From NCBI RefSeq assembly GCF_000204925.1, contig NC_015435.1, forward strand, positions 486,001-550,000: a DNA stretch of 64,000 bases, written 5' to 3'. Both the position numbers and the translations under genes were made by a program. The notes under the pieces were generated by a model. That model was not told the origin of the DNA. It worked only from the letters and a program-made list of their open reading frames with translations, and did not search any database. Within the stretch, counting starts at the first letter, position 1. Each line of letters starts with the position of its first letter. This stretch comes from Metallosphaera cuprina Ar-4 (GTDB lineage Archaea; Thermoproteota; Thermoprotei_A; Sulfolobales; Sulfolobaceae). Of this stretch, positions 40,621 to 50,800 are shown one piece after another.

Positions 40621-41028
40621 ATGGGTTCTCCAACGTATACCGTAAGTATGTGGTTTAGAAGGATACTTGTGCCAGTTGATGGATCTGAGAGCAGTATGAG
40701 GGCGTTAGAGTTAGCTGTAGACTTCAGTTTAAGATACGGCTCAAGAGTTACCGTGTTCTACGCGTGCGATAGATGCGAGGATAAAGAGGCGATAAGGAAG
40801 CTCGTCGAGAACAAGATAGACAATAAAATAGGCTTTGAGTTCAACACCACCGACGTACCCAGGGACAGCAGCATATCTAACGAAATAATCAAGATCCTAT
40901 CTGAAGGTGTCTTTGATGCCGTCATAATGGGTGCAAGAGGTAACACTACGAACAGTGATATTAACACGGGGTCTAATGCGCTCTCTATAGTAGTTAACGC
41001 ACCGGTTACCGTTATTGTGGTTAGGTGA
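40621..41028 (+). CDS. Universal stress protein (UspA family)
   Basis: 135 residues; the UspA fold begins at residue 11 (WFRRILVPVDGSESSMRALE) and ends VVNAPVTVIVVR. The ATP-binding loop appears as MGARGNTTNSDINTGSNA, partly diverged from the canonical GxRGxx(9)GS. The true start may be Met10 (ATG 40648). It lies 4 bases after gap, so it may be cotranscribed with the glycolytic pair. Confidence 0.9.
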   Translation: MGSPTYTVSMWFRRILVPVDGSESSMRALELAVDFSLRYGSRVTVFYACDRCEDKEAIRKLVENKIDNKIGFEFNTTDVPRDSSISNEIIKILSEGVFDAVIMGARGNTTNSDINTGSNALSIVVNAPVTVIVVR

Positions 41029-41116
41029 AGAGAAGTGACGATCCTCTAGATCTAAACGGCCTTTGATTTAGGGTCCCACTAGGGTCTAGAGAGATTTCTT
41101 GATCAAAGTTTTTGGC

Positions 41117-42412
41117 TCAAAGTATCATAGGTATCATCTTCGAGTGGTAGCTAGAGAGATCGTAATTAAGTGCGTATTTGGGATCTAAGAACCTAGATCT
41201 CATCTCGATCACCTTCCTTCTCATCTCATTGATATCCTTCTTCTCGATAAGTGTATCTTTCATTAACTTAGCTATCTCCTCCATATCACCTTCTTTCATA
41301 CCGTATCTAGTCATCTCTTGAACCCCTATCCTTATTCCGCTAGGATCGTTCACCGCCTCAGGCGGATCGTGGGGTAATAGGTTCTTATTCACTATGATGT
41401 TAGCGTTCTCTAAGGTTTTAGCTACGAACGTTCCACCTCCCAAGTTTTTCACATCAACGGCAACTTGGTGGCTCTTGGTGTACCCCAAGTGTTCGCCAAT
41501 TACCTTGAAACCGTAAGAGGCCAAGGCCTCTGCCAAAGCCTTCGAGTTCCTAGTAATCTGCTTAGCGTACTCCTCTCCATACACCTTCATCTCTAAAGCC
41601 GTCACTGCGGTTGACGGCAATCTATGTAAGTGGTGATTACTTACGAACCAAGGGAATATCGTCCTAGATACCTTCTTAAACTCCTCCTCCTCGTTGGAGA
41701 ATATAGCCCCTCCTTGAGGCCCCGGGAAGGTCTTATGTGTAGAAACGTTGAGGAAGTCCGCACCCTCATCCAATGGATTGCTCCATACCTTCCCTACCAT
41801 AAGACCGTAAACGTGTGCGGCGTCATAGACCAACTTTGAGTTGACAGCCCTAACGTGAGGGCTCAGTTCCTTGGTCGGATGGGGGAATAGATAGAGGCTA
41901 CCACCTAGCACAACAAACTTTGGTTTAACTTGCTCTATCATCTTTACAGCCTTATCCACATCAACGTTCATGTTCCCCTCATCATAAGGCATTTCAATGT
42001 GCTCAATACCGAGGGCTCCCAGCGTTCCGAATTTAGTGTGACTAACGTGAGCTCCAGCCTGAACCGGAGCTATTAGGGCCTTATCACCTGGGCTAGCGAG
42101 CACTCTAAAAACCGCGGCGTTAGCTAGGGTTCCGCTTGTCGGCCTCAGATCACAGTGTTTACTTCCGGTTATCTGGTTCATCAGGTCCATTGCTAAGGTC
42201 TCGACTTCATCGACGTATTTCGTCCCTTGGTAAAATCTCTTGAAAGGCTTTCCTTCAGCATACCTTGACATGAAGTCGCTCATGTAAAGAGCTTCAGCTA
42301 AGGGGCTCATTACGTTTTCTGAAGCTATCAGGTTTAACGTCTCAGTTCTCCTCCACTTGTTCTGAGCCCTCGTGAGCTCAATGACCTTTTCTAGGTCTTT
42401 TTGAACGTCCAT
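41117..42412 (-). CDS. glyA: Serine hydroxymethyltransferase
   Basis: 431 residues. Interconverts serine and glycine, moving a C1 unit to the archaeal tetrahydropterin. The PLP Lys is in [16 protein letters not shown] (near residue 228). [30 protein letters not shown] and [16 protein letters not shown] are family motifs. It links serA products to the glycine cleavage genes in this window. The 88 bases before its 3' end (41029-41116) hold no gene. Confidence 0.97.
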   Translation of the reverse strand: MDVQKDLEKVIELTRAQNKWRRTETLNLIASENVMSPLAEALYMSDFMSRYAEGKPFKRFYQGTKYVDEVETLAMDLMNQITGSKHCDLRPTSGTLANAAVFRVLASPGDKALIAPVQAGAHVSHTKFGTLGALGIEHIEMPYDEGNMNVDVDKAVKMIEQVKPKFVVLGGSLYLFPHPTKELSPHVRAVNSKLVYDAAHVYGLMVGKVWSNPLDEGADFLNVSTHKTFPGPQGGAIFSNEEEEFKKVSRTIFPWFVSNHHLHRLPSTAVTALEMKVYGEEYAKQITRNSKALAEALASYGFKVIGEHLGYTKSHQVAVDVKNLGGGTFVAKTLENANIIVNKNLLPHDPPEAVNDPSGIRIGVQEMTRYGMKEGDMEEIAKLMKDTLIEKKDINEMRRKVIEMRSRFLDPKYALNYDLSSYHSKMIPMIL

Positions 42413-42922
42413 GTAGCTTTATTACACTCAAAAAAATTAAGTCTTCATGGCTCTATATCCCGTTACTGTTTAAATGAAGGAAGGTTTAAACGTTGATATA
42501 GAAAAAAATACTTTAATATTAAAATGTCAACCGCTCTAGATTTAAGTATAACGAGCACCTGAGTAAGGACATTTGACGTTCTAATGGGGAATAACATAGG
42601 ATCTGAGGAGCAGAATCCCGAAAGGAGCTAATGAGCTTCCCGATTAGTCAAGAGGAGGAAGGGCGAGGAGGCTCAATAGCGCGGACTTTGTGCTCTAACT
42701 CAGAAGCCTTCTCTATCTACCTTTAACTCTTGTCCCTTTCAGTTAGGGCCTGTCAGGCTTTCCTCCATTTCTCCAAAACTATCCCCGTCACTGTGAGTTT
42801 TAACTCAGAAGGGTCTACGATTGAAACTATCACTTTAACCGATAAACTCAGCCATCTGAAGATCCACTTCTAAACGTCAGGGAACGCTTAACCTCGAGGC
42901 GGTCCTTAAACTCTCAAAGCTT
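42413..42922. other. Gene-poor gap between glyA and hmgA with a transposon relic
   Basis: 510 bases. 42413-42500 is the AT-rich glyA promoter region. 42540-42720 is a diverged copy of the TnpB-type relic also found at 4298-4490. 42720-42922 has no recognised feature; one minus-strand frame there is open for about 38 codons without a start and matches nothing I know. Confidence 0.6.
42570..42700 (+). mobile_element. Second diverged relic of a TnpB-type element 3' end
   Basis: AAAGGAGCTAATGAGCTTCC, then GATTAGTCAAGAGGAGGAAG and GAGGCTC, align with the relic at 4368-4420 over about 55 bases, and a weaker match continues upstream (GGATCTGAGGAGCAG against GGATGAGTGGAGTAGC). The coding tail is degraded by stops. 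The hairpin after the match is less clear than in the first copy. As there, assignment to a TnpB/omega-RNA region is inference. Confidence 0.45.
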
Positions 42923-44158
42923 TTAGAGCTTAATTCCCCTCCCCAGCCTCATGTGAGCTTTCCCAAGTTCCCTTGTTGAAAGCGCTGAGAGGAGGTTAAG
43001 CTCACCGGCTAACACGGCTGCAGAAACGATCTCAGCGAACTTTCTAGCTTTACTCCCTGGGGGATCTCCTCCGCCATCTACCCCCATTATGGAGAGCGCT
43101 TCTCTTTGAGTCGGTAGCCTAGTTCCACCCCCTACTGTCCCAACTTCTAAGGAAGGCAACGTAACGGATATGTACAAGTTCCCTGACCTGTTCTCAACCC
43201 ACGTGTAGCCTGTACTGCTCTCCACGACCTGTGCCACATCCTGTCCCGTCGCTATGAATATCGCAGCTATGACGTTTGCAAAGTGGGCGTTAAACTGAAA
43301 AAGAGTTCCGGCTCTAGCTCCGCCCAACCAGTTCTTTTTGAGGTTGGTCTCCTCTATTTTCTCAGCTGTCGTCCTGAGGTTCTTCTCAATAACCTCCGAT
43401 GGAATAAGGGCCTCAGCTACGACAGTCTTTCCTCTACCGAGGAGTTCGTTTGTGACTGACTGTTTCTTATCGCTGCACATGTTCCCGCTTACAGCTACGC
43501 ATCGAGCGCCTGGGAACCTTTCCTCAAGGAAAGAAGACACGGCTTCAGCGGCCACCGTGACCATGTTCATTCCCATAGCGTCACCTGTATCGAACTCAAA
43601 CCTTATCCATACGTTATTTCCTAGCTGAAACGGCTCCACACTCTTAAGTTTGCCATGAGATGTCGTTCTCTCAGCAACTTTTCTGATCGTTTCGAAGTTC
43701 TCTTTAACCCATGCTGAGAAAGAGTAGGCCTCAATGGCGCTATCAAACGAGAAAACAGGCGCTCTGGTCATTCCGTCCCTAATTATCTTAGTTTTCACAT
43801 ATCCTGAGAGCCTGAGGACCTTCATTCCTCTGTTAACGCTAGCTATCAAAGCACCTTCTGTTGTAGCTAGAGGCACAAGGAAGCCTCCTCTAGCGTAATC
43901 TCCCTCAATCAGGACCGGTCCTGCCACTCCCAGTGGGATTTGAGTTGCCCCAATGACGTTTTCAGCGTTCCTGTCTTTGATCTCAGCGTAATCTATTATG
44001 GTTGAGCCAATTGAAGGTAATCCTTTACCAGTTATCCTCTCTATAGCTAACCTTCTAGCTACCATTGCCGCGTTGGCGTCTAATATCTCATCAACCTTAT
44101 GAAGCTCGATCTCTCCTTTCACTACCTTATCTACAACTTCCTCAATTTTGTCCATCAT
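42923..44158 (-). CDS. hmgA: HMG-CoA reductase (class I)
   Basis: 411 residues, the archaeal length. Makes mevalonate from HMG-CoA with NADPH, the committed step to isoprenoid lipids. Seen: [16 protein letters not shown] (near residue 89), the Glu region [13 protein letters not shown], the cofactor loop [12 protein letters not shown], and [16 protein letters not shown]; the C-terminal [12 protein letters not shown] carries the catalytic His. It starts 17 bases inside the DUF35 gene, last in the four-gene mevalonate operon. Confidence 0.97.
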   Translation of the reverse strand: MMDKIEEVVDKVVKGEIELHKVDEILDANAAMVARRLAIERITGKGLPSIGSTIIDYAEIKDRNAENVIGATQIPLGVAGPVLIEGDYARGGFLVPLATTEGALIASVNRGMKVLRLSGYVKTKIIRDGMTRAPVFSFDSAIEAYSFSAWVKENFETIRKVAERTTSHGKLKSVEPFQLGNNVWIRFEFDTGDAMGMNMVTVAAEAVSSFLEERFPGARCVAVSGNMCSDKKQSVTNELLGRGKTVVAEALIPSEVIEKNLRTTAEKIEETNLKKNWLGGARAGTLFQFNAHFANVIAAIFIATGQDVAQVVESSTGYTWVENRSGNLYISVTLPSLEVGTVGGGTRLPTQREALSIMGVDGGGDPPGSKARKFAEIVSAAVLAGELNLLSALSTRELGKAHMRLGRGIKL

Positions 44159-44558
44159 CTACCAGCCTAAACTTTGTCCCGTATTCTATTAAACCGTTAC
44201 TGGAGTCAACCCTCAATCTCCTGATGGTAGCCTCAACCCTAGTACCCTCCTTCGGTTCCTCATCCACATCTACAAGAGGGGCGATTATCTCGACTCCCTC
44301 ATCTAACCTGATCAAGCCGTAATATACTGGAGCCTCCTTCTCGTGACCAACCCTGATCTGATGGGATAGGGTGTAGGAGACCAGTGTTCCCTTACCAGAG
44401 AGCCTCTTAGTTGTAACCCTGAAAGAACCGCAGTTGCCGCATACGGATTTAGCTGGGAAAGAGACGCTTCCACACCTCTCGCATACTGAAGCGATTAAAG
44501 AGTAGTGCGTATCCTTATTTCTCCAAACTTTTGGAGGTAAGATCCTCATCCGCATCAC
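44142..44558 (-). CDS. Zinc-ribbon/OB-fold acyl-CoA-associated protein (DUF35)
   Basis: 138 residues. N-terminal rubredoxin-like ribbon CERCG...CGNCG (near residues 27-46) followed by an OB fold ([34 protein letters not shown]). In methanogens this protein bridges thiolase and HMG-CoA synthase so that acetoacetyl-CoA is channelled; the same gene order here supports that role. It overlaps the thiolase-like gene by 4 bases and hmgA by 17. Confidence 0.9.
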   Translation of the reverse strand: MMRMRILPPKVWRNKDTHYSLIASVCERCGSVSFPAKSVCGNCGSFRVTTKRLSGKGTLVSYTLSHQIRVGHEKEAPVYYGLIRLDEGVEIIAPLVDVDEEPKEGTRVEATIRRLRVDSSNGLIEYGTKFRLVDDGQN

Positions 44559-45637
44559 CTCGACAGAGCTACAGAAACGGCTGTGGTACCTAACTCGTCC
44601 ATAGATATGATTAGACCCTTTCTGGCTCCATTGACTCTCCTTCCTTTAAACGATTCGGTAAGCTGCATGAAGCCCTCAGCTACCTGATATATCCCCGTAG
44701 CACCTCCTGGATAACCTCTGGCTTTAAGCCCTCCAGAGTAGTTTACAGCCAAGTCATCTAAAGAGTAAAGGGACTTCCCCCTCTCTAACCCCAGTTCATC
44801 AAGTATCATTGCGGCTATCACACTATAGGAGTCGTGAACTTCATAAAAGTCCGGCCGGAAATCCCTCATCTCGTTCATAACGTCCCTAACAGATAGTAAC
44901 TCCCTAAGGTTCATCCCGGTTGAGGAGAAGCGAACTCCCTCTATTTTAACTGGCGTCTCGCTAACCTTCCTAGCTACCTCATCGCTAGATATGAGTACAG
45001 CCGAAGCCCCATCAGCTCTGGCCGCGGTGTCGAAAAGCCTCAATGGGTCGGATATAACCTGTGATTCTAGTATGGTATCCTTCTCCACTGGGAACCTCAA
45101 GAAGGCGTAGTTGTTCTCAGCCGCGTACCTGTGCATGTGATAGGGCCATTCAGAGAAGTACTCCCTAGGTAAGTTATACCTTTTCATGTAGAGCTTCATC
45201 ATTATCGCGGCGTAAGCTTGAGGAACCACCCCGGCCCTATAGGAGAACTCCTCATCCAAGTTTCGCGCTATTATCTCGTTAAGTTGGGACGCTGGGAAGT
45301 CCGCAAGTTTCTCCACCCCTACAACTAGAACCGACTTAGCGAGGCCGGATTTGACCAGAGAGTAAGCCGAGAACACAGCAGATCCACCACTGGCGTCACC
45401 GTTCTCCACTCTGATAGCTGGAACGGAGTAGCCTAGAGCATTACTAAGCTTTCCCGCTAGTTGGACCTGCTCCTCTGTGCTCTCTCCGTAGCCGCTCGCT
45501 AAGATCAGCGCGTCCGGTCTCTTTTCGGAGAGTAGGTCCTCAAGTCCTGATACCGATGCCACGGCTAGGTCTAACAATCCGTTCTCGTAGTATTTGTCGA
45601 CCTTAAGCATTGAGGCCCCTGTTACGAAAACGTCCAT
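44555..45637 (-). CDS. Thiolase-like protein of the HMG-CoA operon, active-site residues altered
   Basis: 360 residues of the archaeal acetoacetyl-CoA thiolase/SCP2 group, placed between HMG-CoA synthase and DUF35 as in the known channelling complex. The fold signatures are there: ASGGSAVFSAYSLVKSG, YEVHDSYSVIAAM with its His, and SGGLKARGYPGGATGIYQ. But the nucleophilic Cys expected in the ACASGG-type motif is Asp81 (GDASGG), and the His of GHPxGATG is Tyr (GYPGGATG). Either catalysis differs or the subunit is structural. Confidence 0.85.
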   Translation of the reverse strand: MDVFVTGASMLKVDKYYENGLLDLAVASVSGLEDLLSEKRPDALILASGYGESTEEQVQLAGKLSNALGYSVPAIRVENGDASGGSAVFSAYSLVKSGLAKSVLVVGVEKLADFPASQLNEIIARNLDEEFSYRAGVVPQAYAAIMMKLYMKRYNLPREYFSEWPYHMHRYAAENNYAFLRFPVEKDTILESQVISDPLRLFDTAARADGASAVLISSDEVARKVSETPVKIEGVRFSSTGMNLRELLSVRDVMNEMRDFRPDFYEVHDSYSVIAAMILDELGLERGKSLYSLDDLAVNYSGGLKARGYPGGATGIYQVAEGFMQLTESFKGRRVNGARKGLIISMDELGTTAVSVALSR

Positions 45638-45645
45638 CTTTTCAC

Positions 45646-46692
45646 CTACTCGTAAACCTTGAACTTGTGCGTTGTCTTAGCGTACTTAGCGTAGTTAACA
45701 ATCTTCTTCCTCTGAATAAAGTAGTCAGTTGGGTGAGCTAATTTCTGCCTCTCCAAGACGTTCTCAGTCACCACGAAGCTGTAAGCGTCGCTGCCTGCTC
45801 CGCTTCCGAACGGAGCGACAAGTATTCTCTGTCCAGGTTTGGCGACGTCTAGAACTCTAGCGAACCCTAGGAGAGCTGAAGCGTTGTACGGATTCCCTAT
45901 CAAGGTCGAGACCATGCCCAGTTTTACTTTCTCAGTAGGGATACCAAGTTTCTTAGCCATCTGGAAAGGGAACTTGCCGTTAGGTTGGTGGAAAACAAAG
46001 TAATCGAAGTCCGAGACCTTAAGGCCCGTCTCCTGGAACAACCTGTTCACAGCCTCGTAGATGTGAGCGAAGTAGGCCGGCTCCCCTGTGAAGCTCTCCC
46101 CGTGAACAGGGTAGGGCGTCCCATCCCTTCTCCAGAAGTCTGGAGTGTCGGTAACGTAGGAGGTCATAGCCTCAACTATGGCTGAGGACTGCTCAGCACC
46201 TCCCACAACGAAGGCTACCGCTGCGGCCGCAGAGCTCAACTCCAAAACGTCTCCTGGATTGGACTGAGCCGTGTCGGAGCCAACAACTAGCGAGTAAGGA
46301 ACTTGTCCGCTCTCAACCATAGAGAAAGCCATTCTCAAGCCCGCGGACGCAGCTCTGCACGCGAACTCTAAGTCCGCCGTTAAAGAGAACTTGGATAGAC
46401 CCAGAGCATCAATTAAGATGGCTGAAGTTGATTTGACTGCGTAAACTTTAGACTCGGAACCGAAGAGCGCCATCTTAACTTCTCCCGGGTCTATCATAGC
46501 CCTGGTGAGCGCAACCTTGGAGGCCTCTATCGCCATAGTCGTTGAGTCCTCATCTGCTGCTGGAACCGACTTCTCAGTCAACCCTAAAGCCTTCACTATT
46601 CCATCCTCCTTTCCCCATACCGAGGCTATCTCACTGACTTTTATTCTGTATTTAGGAACGTACGATCCCCATCCTATAATCCCTGAGTGCAT
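45646..46692 (-). CDS. Hydroxymethylglutaryl-CoA synthase (archaeal)
   Basis: 348 residues. Condenses acetoacetyl-CoA with acetyl-CoA. Catalytic Cys112 in [18 protein letters not shown] and the His in [20 protein letters not shown] (near residue 234) are both present, with [14 protein letters not shown] near the end. First gene of the mevalonate operon. ATG 46692 lies about 26 bases from a TATA (46713-46723), so the transcript is probably leaderless. Confidence 0.95.
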   Translation of the reverse strand: MHSGIIGWGSYVPKYRIKVSEIASVWGKEDGIVKALGLTEKSVPAADEDSTTMAIEASKVALTRAMIDPGEVKMALFGSESKVYAVKSTSAILIDALGLSKFSLTADLEFACRAASAGLRMAFSMVESGQVPYSLVVGSDTAQSNPGDVLELSSAAAAVAFVVGGAEQSSAIVEAMTSYVTDTPDFWRRDGTPYPVHGESFTGEPAYFAHIYEAVNRLFQETGLKVSDFDYFVFHQPNGKFPFQMAKKLGIPTEKVKLGMVSTLIGNPYNASALLGFARVLDVAKPGQRILVAPFGSGAGSDAYSFVVTENVLERQKLAHPTDYFIQRKKIVNYAKYAKTTHKFKVYE

Positions 46693-46712
46693 CTACATGA
46701 ATAATCTATCAT

Positions 46713-46723
46713 GATTATAAAGG
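46713..46723 (-). promoter_or_regulatory. Promoter (TATA) of the mevalonate operon
   Basis: Reads CCTTTATAATC on the minus strand, centred about 26 bases before the HMG-CoA synthase ATG, the spacing of a leaderless archaeal promoter. Confidence 0.55.
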
Positions 46724-46772
46724 TTTTCGGTAATTGTCTATAATGCTATAGACAAAAGACGAAAAACAACCC

Positions 46773-47159
46773 TTAACTGGAGCTCCTGTCTGCGAAGAAG
46801 ACCTGATACCTTTTCGGCTTTAGGGATTCCACTATGAAGTTGAATGCAGCTTGAGGATCGCTGTCTTCCCCGCAGGTGTAAACGTCGAGCGTAGCGTAGT
46901 TGTATTCGTTCCAAGTGTGGAGCGCTATGTGGCTCTCCTCTATGAGGGCTATAACGGACACGCCGCCCTTCTTCCCTCCGAAGCTCCACGACTTTGCCTC
47001 AACTAGGTTCATGTTAGCTATCTTAACCGCTTGGAGAACTAGGTTCTTAAGAAGCTTTTCGTCGTTCAGATCCTTCGGATCTAAGCCGTATAGGTTTCCG
47101 AAAACGTGCTTCCCTACTATTCTATCTTCAGGGGATTGGAACGTAACCTGTTCTGACAT
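46773..47159 (-). CDS. Pyruvoyl-dependent decarboxylase (AdoMetDC family; probably arginine decarboxylase)
   Basis: 128 residues. Self-cleaving proenzyme: the EES motif at residues 74-76 ([11 protein letters not shown]) gives Ser76 as the pyruvoyl source, with [11 protein letters not shown] and VDVYTCG-like [13 protein letters not shown]. In Sulfolobus one paralogue of this family decarboxylates S-adenosylmethionine and another arginine (agmatine synthesis). The [15 protein letters not shown] segment and the [11 protein letters not shown] tail look to me more like the arginine enzyme, but this is from memory. Confidence 0.85.
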   Translation of the reverse strand: MSEQVTFQSPEDRIVGKHVFGNLYGLDPKDLNDEKLLKNLVLQAVKIANMNLVEAKSWSFGGKKGGVSVIALIEESHIALHTWNEYNYATLDVYTCGEDSDPQAAFNFIVESLKPKRYQVFFADRSSS

Positions 47160-47259
47160 CTCCTGTTCTTGTACCCTCCATACAACAGAAATAACCTAGG
47201 ATTAATAAATGTAACTAGAGGTTTTACCTTGGAGAAAGCAAGTCATTTCGCTTTAGGTG

Positions 47260-47697
47260 TTAAGCGAAGGCGGTCTCGTTAGGTAAGGCGGTGGCGAAGA
47301 CGCTGACGTTGTAACCCTCCACTTCAAGAAGCAAGGTTTTGTCCCAGACGTAGGAGGGTAAGGTAAAGTTGGAGTTAAGGGGTGCGGGAATAGGGCTTCC
47401 TGATTTAGTTGTGACCTGATTGGTTATGTTGATCCACCTCCCGTTAGCCTGATAGAAAATCGCCTCAAGGGAGTAATTTCCTCCCCCGTGAAAGGTTATG
47501 AGCATCGGATTGGGCGTGGCGTTAAAGTAAAGGAGAATCGAACCGCCGTTAATCTGCCTCTGAAGTATCGCTATGCTGTCTGTGGTCTCAGCTGAGGGTT
47601 GTGAGAAGTTTAAGACCAACAACGCCAGGGGGACCAAAACAACTACTATCAATATGACAACGATGATGAATGCAATGAACTCGGATTGAGCCTTCAC
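47260..47697 (-). CDS. Pilin-like secreted protein A
   Basis: 145 residues. A very short basic leader (MKA) followed by QSEFIAFIIVVILIVVVLVP matches class III signal peptides of archaeal type IV pilins (cleavage probably after residue 3). The mature part is beta-rich with several N-glycosylation sequons (FNAT, NYSL, NVSV). Last gene of a four-gene minus-strand set, 3 bases after the frameshifted gene. No known pilin name can be given. Confidence 0.75.
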   Translation of the reverse strand: MKAQSEFIAFIIVVILIVVVLVPLALLVLNFSQPSAETTDSIAILQRQINGGSILLYFNATPNPMLITFHGGGNYSLEAIFYQANGRWINITNQVTTKSGSPIPAPLNSNFTLPSYVWDKTLLLEVEGYNVSVFATALPNETAFA

Positions 47698-47700
47698 GTC

Positions 47701-49256
47701 CTATCCACCTTGGCTTAAACGGTTATACCCAGTTGTATAGGCGTAATAGACTGTAATGTTAAGAGGCTGGTTAACGTTAATCTCTAGGGCAACTCCTGCG
47801 TAAGACTGAACGCTTTCAACGGTTTGTCCATTTAGAGTCTGGGCAGTGATCTCGTATGGACCCCAAGTAAGATTGGAATAGGTTTTAATCTGCCTGTTAG
47901 TAAAATATACATAAAAAAATAAAAAGGATAAGGAGGACCAGGAACAAAGAGGCCTGTTCCGCCAGCTATATAGGTCCCATTTTTTACCCAAATTTTTGTA
48001 TTGTATTGATAAACAGAGGAATCTAGCGTAAAATTGACAGAGGAAGCAGGACAAGGTTCAACAGGTTTCCAGAGAATTGGGTATTCAATACTAAATAGAA
48101 TTGGGTATTCAATGCTAGATACGTTAGGCGGTAAAGGAGTAGCATTATTATAATTTATATACACTTTATAATATGAAGATGAATTGATAAATTGAATATT
48201 TATTGATGGATTGGTAGAAGAAGGTTGTATGAAGATAATGAAACTGGTTGTTGAGTAACTCTTCCCGTTGTAAGTGCTCTCTTGATACGAATGTTGATAA
48301 ATCGCGTTTGGCGAAGTTACGTTAAACTGAGTAGTGTATATAGTAACGTTTACGTAACCCGCTAGCACCTTAAAGTTTTGGCTTTCTGTAATTGTGCGTT
48401 TTATACCATCTATCGCTATAGTAATGGGCTGCCCGTAATTTTTACCGAGGTTAACCTGTAAGTTTACGTATTGAGTTACTGCGGTGTAGCTAGCAGTCAG
48501 TGAGGCAGGGACTCCCTGTAGGTTTACTTTTATTCCTTGCGAATTTGTGGAGTTAACTAATGCCCCAGACACAATCCAATTGTGGAAAACTCCAGTTACG
48601 ATCGATCCGTTAGGCATTTCATAAAAGACGTACTGGGGAACTCCAACAGAGAAAGTTCCAGTCTGGTTTGGGAACGCCACTGGAGTAGTGTAGTTCTTAA
48701 ATGGACCGTTAATGTTGGTCGTTGCGTTCGTAGATACGCCTATCGTGTTTCCGGGCTCGGATATCTCCGCGGCTATTATTACCCCTCCCTTACCTGAAGT
48801 TGAATAGGGACCGATGGAGGATTCTGGGCTCAAGAAGAACAAGTTTCCAAAAGACGTGACGATAATAATTGGGTGGCCCTGAACCTGCTTAGGCAAGGTA
48901 AGGTTAGTGTAAGCTCCGATAACTAAAGGATAATGAGCGGGGACGTTATACCATATCCCGTCCTTAAAGTAGAGAATGTTAGTAACAGTTACGTTACTTT
49001 GAGGTACGAACGTACCGTTAGTGTAAGCGAAGTAGATCGAAGAGTTGCTATAGTATATTCCTGGGTGGCCGTATTCAACCTGTTTAACCTGTAAGTTTTT
49101 TAAATAAATGTAGTTGTTCACTAAAGCGTTTCCGGCCTCAGCTGAACTCTGATTGTTAATGAAGAAGGCAGCCATAGGTACAGTTATTGCTAGGACGATA
49201 ACTATGAGCATCAGGATAGCTATTGCGCTAGATAATGCTTTCCCAGATTTGGTCAT
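47701..49256 (-). CDS. Pilin-like surface protein B, interrupted by a frameshift
   Basis: Starts at ATG 49256, which overlaps the upstream stop in ATGA form. MTKSGKALSSAIAILMLIVIVLA is the class III-like signal/helix (given here only in part: GKALSSAIAILMLIV). A long beta-rich region with many NxS/T sequons follows, including an InlB/Big-like stretch (FHNWIVSGA...LTASYTA). At a T7 run (minus strand, 47913-47919) the frame ends in an unrelated tail. A -1 shift there restores YFTNRQIKTYSNLTWGPYE and a natural end at 47701. T-TTT-TTT is phased for -1 slippage, but a sequencing error or inactivation is equally open. Confidence 0.7.
48073..48120. repeat. 24-base tandem duplication inside pilin-like gene B
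   Basis: Two adjacent 24-base units share AGAATTGGGTATTCAAT exactly (starts at 48073 and 48097), encoding SIEYPIL twice in a row. In-frame, so the protein gains 8 residues. It lies in an AT-rich patch of the gene. Confidence 0.8.
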
Positions 49257-50800
49257 AGTATCTGACCTCCATAGCGCCATTCTTGATAATTAATAATTAT
49301 AGTGGGAGAATTTATATAAATCGTTCCGTAATAACCTTGGTGTGGTTGTGGATAATAAGGATAATTTGATGAAGTCGAATTCGTTACTGTAACATTATAG
49401 GGTTGTGACACTAAAGAATTATAATTTTGATTATTTATCGAAAACATTCCATTAATCGGATGCAAATAATCAAGTGTTATAGTAAGACTTGTTCCTTGTT
49501 TGAAATAAATTTTTTCAGGAACGAAATTTTCTGTTGGACCTAGAACTATCACTTGTCCTGTGTTACCTACACATACCTCAAGTAACTGTCCCGCTATGTT
49601 CCCAAGAAATGGAGTACTATTTTTATATCCATATCCAGCAGGAAGACAGAAATCGTTCTTGACTTCTACCAGGAAATAATTAGAGACAGGCTTATAATTA
49701 CCTTTTATCGTCCCGCTAGAGTTCACGAACACCACGTCGTTAAATACCTTGATCCCTTTGGTCGCTAACAATCCGCTCAGTTCATAGGTAGTAATCTGAC
49801 CTCCTTCTAGTTCATTAAAATTACCTCCTATGTAATTGAACGAGATGTTAAAGTAGGAAGGAAATTGTATTATATGGTATCCATAAGTTAAATCCAACGT
49901 TATGCCAGAGCTACCGACAGTGTACGACTTGTTATCCACAACAACGTTCATGGTCTGATTAAGAGGACACAAAGTTACGCCGTTATTTGAAATATCGTTA
50001 TGTCCTAGAGGTATGTTCCACGGTTGAATTAAAACTTTGTACGTGTTTGTGTAAGCTTTGTAAAAAGCTACGATGACTGTAGGAGAGTAGATTGTTGCGG
50101 TTGTGGACACTGAATTTGGAGAGCTGAGTGTCCCGCCAATTACGGTCCAGTTTTGGAAAACTCCAGTCAACCCGTATTGGGGAAGGAAGACCGTGTAGTT
50201 GTTGTCTAACACGGGATACGTTCCTGGAAGCACGTAAAACACGCTAGGGGTGATCGCGCTCTGGGTGCCAAACCCAACGTTCACGGACACAGGTAACAAC
50301 TTCGTACCGTTTATCACGAAGGACGCTATGTAAACCGGAAACTTACCTGAAGGTCCCTGAAGGTTTACAGTATTAATCGAGGTGTTGGGGTTGAGGAAGT
50401 AAATGTTTGCCTGACCCGAAATTAGCAATACAGGTTCATTGAACGCCTTGCTAGGTAATTGAAGGTTAGTATCTCCCGCTACAACTATCGAATTGTTTAA
50501 ATACTGCTTCCAGGTGGAACCGTTGAAGTAATAAATTCCAGTTATGTTGAAAGGATAGGGAGAGGAGGTGAAGAATATCTCCAGGTAAGGGTTATTACTA
50601 GAGTTGAAGTAAACGTTTGGGTTACCTCTGAAGACTTGATTGACCTCTTGCGATTGAGCTTGTAGATAACCCGTAGCCTGTTGACTTCCCTGTTGGGAAT
50701 AAATTTGGGTTGAGTTTATCACTAAGTAAGCGGGAACTAAGATCGCCACTATCAGAATGAACATGAGTATCATGAAAATGGGGACTGAGATGGCTCTCAT
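49253..50800 (-). CDS. Pilin-like surface protein C
   Basis: 515 residues. MRA then ISVPIFMILMFILIVAILVP is a class III-type signal with the cleavage point after residue 3. The rest is a long extracellular beta-rich region, Asn/Ser/Thr/Tyr-rich with many sequons, and a segment (GVFQNWTVIGGTLSSPN...IVAFYKAYT) alike in layout to one in protein B, so B and C are probably paralogues. Its start overlaps gene D by 4 bases and its stop overlaps gene B by 4. Function unknown; adhesion or filament formation is a reasonable inference. Confidence 0.8.
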   Translation of the reverse strand: MRAISVPIFMILMFILIVAILVPAYLVINSTQIYSQQGSQQATGYLQAQSQEVNQVFRGNPNVYFNSSNNPYLEIFFTSSPYPFNITGIYYFNGSTWKQYLNNSIVVAGDTNLQLPSKAFNEPVLLISGQANIYFLNPNTSINTVNLQGPSGKFPVYIASFVINGTKLLPVSVNVGFGTQSAITPSVFYVLPGTYPVLDNNYTVFLPQYGLTGVFQNWTVIGGTLSSPNSVSTTATIYSPTVIVAFYKAYTNTYKVLIQPWNIPLGHNDISNNGVTLCPLNQTMNVVVDNKSYTVGSSGITLDLTYGYHIIQFPSYFNISFNYIGGNFNELEGGQITTYELSGLLATKGIKVFNDVVFVNSSGTIKGNYKPVSNYFLVEVKNDFCLPAGYGYKNSTPFLGNIAGQLLEVCVGNTGQVIVLGPTENFVPEKIYFKQGTSLTITLDYLHPINGMFSINNQNYNSLVSQPYNVTVTNSTSSNYPYYPQPHQGYYGTIYINSPTIIINYQEWRYGGQIL

